DNA from: Tipula vernalis | Lineage: Eukaryota; Arthropoda; Insecta; Diptera; Tipulidae | Direction: 5' to 3' | DNA: 64,000 nucleotides | NCBI GenBank assembly: GCA_958295665.1 | Contig: OY282560.1 | Span: 271,734,177 to 271,798,176, forward strand | Part shown: piece after piece, positions 61,161 to 64,000 of the stretch | Layout of the letters: every line of letters starts with the position of its first letter | How positions within the stretch are numbered: the stretch's first letter is position 1 | Notes under the pieces: model-generated | What the model saw: the letters and a program-made list of their open reading frames with translations, nothing else | The model's database searches: none | What the model was told of the DNA's origin: nothing | Program-made: the position numbers and the translations under genes

Positions 61161-64000
61161 ATGTCAATAAAATATGTCAATCGTGCTGTACCTCTAACTT
61201 TATGTTGAGTTAAGCAATTAATTTCGTTCTTGAGGTAGTGTCGGAAATATGTTGTTTTTAATGGTTAAATTTCACTATTTATATCTAATCCAACCTCTGT
61301 AGTCGGTATCATTCGTTTTTAATTTTGTCAATTATCAGCATCTTACGCCTGTAGTCTATGCAGTCAACTTCAAATAACAAGAGCTTAATCGTAGATAGAT
61401 TATATGCATTCGCATTTTGAATTAACTTTAACAAAAACTGCTGTGCTGTGAGAGAAAAAATCATCTTCGTGGGTACAACATTTAGTGATTAACTTTATTG
61501 GTAAAAAATGGAAAACCTTGTCAATTTTCGTATCGTTCAGCGCATTAAGTTTATTAAATTTAAAATCTAGCGTAATAAAAACAAAACCCAAACAGTATAC
61601 AAGAAAGGAGCACATAGATTCATTGGCTAAACGTTATTGAATATATAAATTAATAAACTAGGTTTTCTACTTATACGAGTATTTATTAGAACTTATCTAA
61701 TATTAGAAGCAAAATCACATATCCAATGTTAAATCTGAACCCTTATATGTTTCTACTTAAGACGTTGTAAGGAAAACTAATTTAGGAAGTAATATACCTA
61801 TACGTATCATAATTAGTCAATTGCAATTAGAGTAAATTCCACATTAGAGCCTTAGTATGAAAATTACCATGCTAGTCTTAAATAAATTTTTTCAATTCTT
61901 TTAAAGAAAGACCGACGACGACAATGATGTAAGTTTATTTTATTAAAATCATACAATGTAACAAAAATATCACTTTAAACACATAAAATTATCAATTACA
62001 CAGACGATTAACATAAACACATAAAATTTTGGAAACTATTAATAAATTTTTGTTTTTAAGAAAATTATTATTGTCCCAGTCCCTTAGTCATCAAACTCTT
62101 GTTAACACAATTTAATTTAACAATTAAGTCTATAAATTCAACTTTGTCGGTCGTTTCCCGATCTATGTACATATGTATGTGAACAAAAAGCAAAAAAAAA
62201 TCAAAAAAGTCATGGAGAAAATCAATTAACTATTTAACTACCATACAACTATTTGTTAACTATAATTCTCTAAATTTTTAAAAAATTATTGTTTTAAATG
62301 CGGTTTTGGTTTGTGTTTTGTAATCGGGTATCGTCGCTCTTTCATATGAAAATTCCACATTCAAGTTGTAAATGTCGTTTTAAAACAATAAATTAACTTT
62401 ATTTTATTCCTACCAAACGAAAAAGGAAAATAAAACAAATTTTTATGTATTTTGATTTAAATAAGATTTTTATTATAATGGATTTTTATCTTACTCTAAT
62501 GTTATTATTTAAAAGTTCAAATATATTGACCAAAAAAAAAAAAAAAAAAAAAAAAACAGAAAAGATTTTATGCAAAAAATTCTGAAGTAATAAACATTTT
62601 TTGTTTCAATGAATCAGTGCAGCTGTTTCAATAATGTCATTAAAACTATTACTTTTCTGACCATTAAAATTATTATTGTGACTCTGTGTTTAATTATAAA
62701 TTATAGTTTTTATTATGTCTTTGCTCTTGGGTATGCGAATGTTGCAGTGCTGTACTTAATCATTTCCAATTCTGCATTTATGCTTAGAAATATTTTAATT
62801 TTGATGATCAACCGAAACAAATTTCATTTTTATTTTATTTTTAAAAGGAACAGAAACAAGTAATTATTTTGTTGGGTAAATAATTGCTAATTTATGTTCA
62901 TAACTATAATTATTATGTAAAACAGTTTATTTATATACAAAGTTGAAGTCCATGAAAAAAAAAAAAATTAACAAAAGAATTTTTGTATGCATGGAAAATT
63001 AATTAGATAACAATTTTATGCATATTGAATATATAAAATGTCTGTATACGTACAATATCTACACCTACATGTGTGGTGCTAAGATTTTAATTAGATAACC
63101 TGCGGATATACCGCAACAAAATCAATTATCACGTGTTACTTTTTTATTTATTTATATTGTGTAAATGTTGCAGATTAAAGGGTGATTTAGTTTTTTTTTT
63201 TGTGTACATAACTTATAAATCCATTAGTAAATTTTTATTATGCACTATTTTTTGATCGTTTTCATTCGTTTGAAGTTGATGGATTTTATGAATGCAATTA
63301 TACTGGTCAATTAAAACATAATATAGCTGATAAAAAATTGTTTAAAAAAAAACTTTAAAGCCAATCTAATAAATCGACAATGTATTGGAACGAATGAAAA
63401 AAAAGTAAATTAAAAATGCATACGCATAAATGAATAAATAAAACAAATATTTAATCGAGGTCAAATTTTTAATAAAAAATATTTGCGTTTAAGTACATAA
63501 TACTCAAACTAATATTCTTATTGGAATAAAATAAGCGATTTCCTTCAATTCATAAAGCCTATCTTAGCTTAAATGGTTATTATTAGATCAATAAGATGCT
63601 TTAGTGGAAAAGTTTTATTAACAACATTTCAAATTACCCCTTTCGAAAAATCTTCTTCAGAATAACGCTACCCATAAATCAATCTACCTGAATTTTTTCA
63701 ACCGGAAAAATCTTCCACATCTTCCATTTGGAAAAATCTTCTCAAAATGGGAATGTAAATGTTTAAAATACAACAATAGTCCGATTTTGAAAAGCTTCAT
63801 ACTCAGTGACTAACGTTAGTTTTCTCCTATTAAGGGTAGTATTTACATTTGTAAATATTTTGTTTTAATACTTCAATTAATTGAAGCAGTGTGGTCGAGC
63901 ATGGAAAAACTAGGGAGAGCTTATACCAATTTGAAGTGATTTGATTGGTAGAGAGTTCGTAGATAAATAGCATGGTATTCGTTCCCGATGTTATGTATGC
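61161..64000. other. A+T-rich interval without a recognisable gene
   Basis: Short ORFs only. The 84-codon plus-strand ORF at 62609-62863 is hydrophobic (Ile/Leu/Phe/Asn), as chance ORFs in such sequence tend to be; a decayed membrane-protein exon cannot be excluded. Confidence 0.4.
62532..62556 (+). repeat. (A)25 homopolymer
   Basis: Uninterrupted run of 25 A. No retroposon body was recognised upstream of it. Confidence 0.95.

Noticed and set aside
62609..62863. Hydrophobic 84-codon ORF as a chemoreceptor exon
   Set aside because: Composition follows the A+T-rich background; no receptor signature is visible.

Overview
This is a 64 kb stretch of A+T-rich (by eye about 70% or more) animal nuclear DNA. 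An arthropod, most likely an insect, is the best guess. The guess rests on the type of Ty3/gypsy element, very short GT-AG introns (61 and 75 nt), and remnants of Tc1/mariner, pogo/Tigger, PIF/Harbinger, piggyBac-type, hAT-type and LINE elements side by side. No species can be named from the sequence. I found no convincing host gene: everything coding-like is transposon-derived, and most is broken. The window looks like an intergenic region or a very large intron filled by mobile elements.

Layout. 0.2-2.1 kb: an element or inverted duplication with about 210-bp imperfect inverted arms, holding a 134-bp MITE. 2.1-5.9 kb: mostly simple A+T-rich sequence. 6.0-11.2 kb (minus strand): the only intact coding unit, a Ty3/gypsy retrotransposon with gag and pol in different frames, joined by a textbook -1 slippery site (GGGAAAC) and a downstream stem. 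11.75-12.14 kb: a foldback element whose inverted arms consist of 16-17-nt tandem units, flanked by a 10-bp target duplication. 15.5-18.7 kb: a decayed, intron-containing DDE-type transposase gene with repeated ATCACTTA-like motifs upstream and a palindromic MITE just before its start. 22.8-23.7 kb: a decayed Tc1 element with inverted termini and TA duplication. 24.4-25.3 kb: a degenerate minisatellite-like stretch.

30.0-31.4 kb: an array of ~150-bp units, two direct and three inverted, split by a 665-bp solo LTR; the uninterrupted junction in the next unit gives the empty site. 32.7-33.0 kb: a tRNA-derived SINE (minus strand) with a perfect 13-bp target duplication. 33.3-35.2 kb: a decayed Harbinger element with inverted termini, a transposase relic and an oppositely oriented second-ORF relic. 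39.5-39.7 kb: a ~257-bp TA microsatellite. 40.7-42.5 kb: a decayed transposase-like gene of a family I recognise but cannot name. 42.8-43.2 kb: a second foldback-like structure with 16-nt units. 43.7-44.8 kb: a pogo/Tigger relic. 47.7-48.9 kb: a ~1.1-kb palindrome of two inverted hAT-type transposase fragments. 49.2 kb: a piggyBac-type MITE with TTAA duplication. 50.7-51.05 kb: three tandem units. 51.9-52.4 kb: a LINE reverse-transcriptase relic. 58.2-58.6 kb: a second solo LTR. 60.2-61.2 kb: another MITE and an internally deleted mariner-like relic. The rest is A+T-rich sequence in which I see nothing assignable.

Only the gypsy gag and pol genes could still work together: Gag forms the particle, and a fraction of ribosomes shift frame to make Gag-Pol with protease, reverse transcriptase, RNase H and integrase. 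The most distinctive observations are the two foldback elements with the same 16-nt architecture but unrelated unit sequences, the hAT palindrome that would make a long hairpin RNA if transcribed, and the split inverted array.
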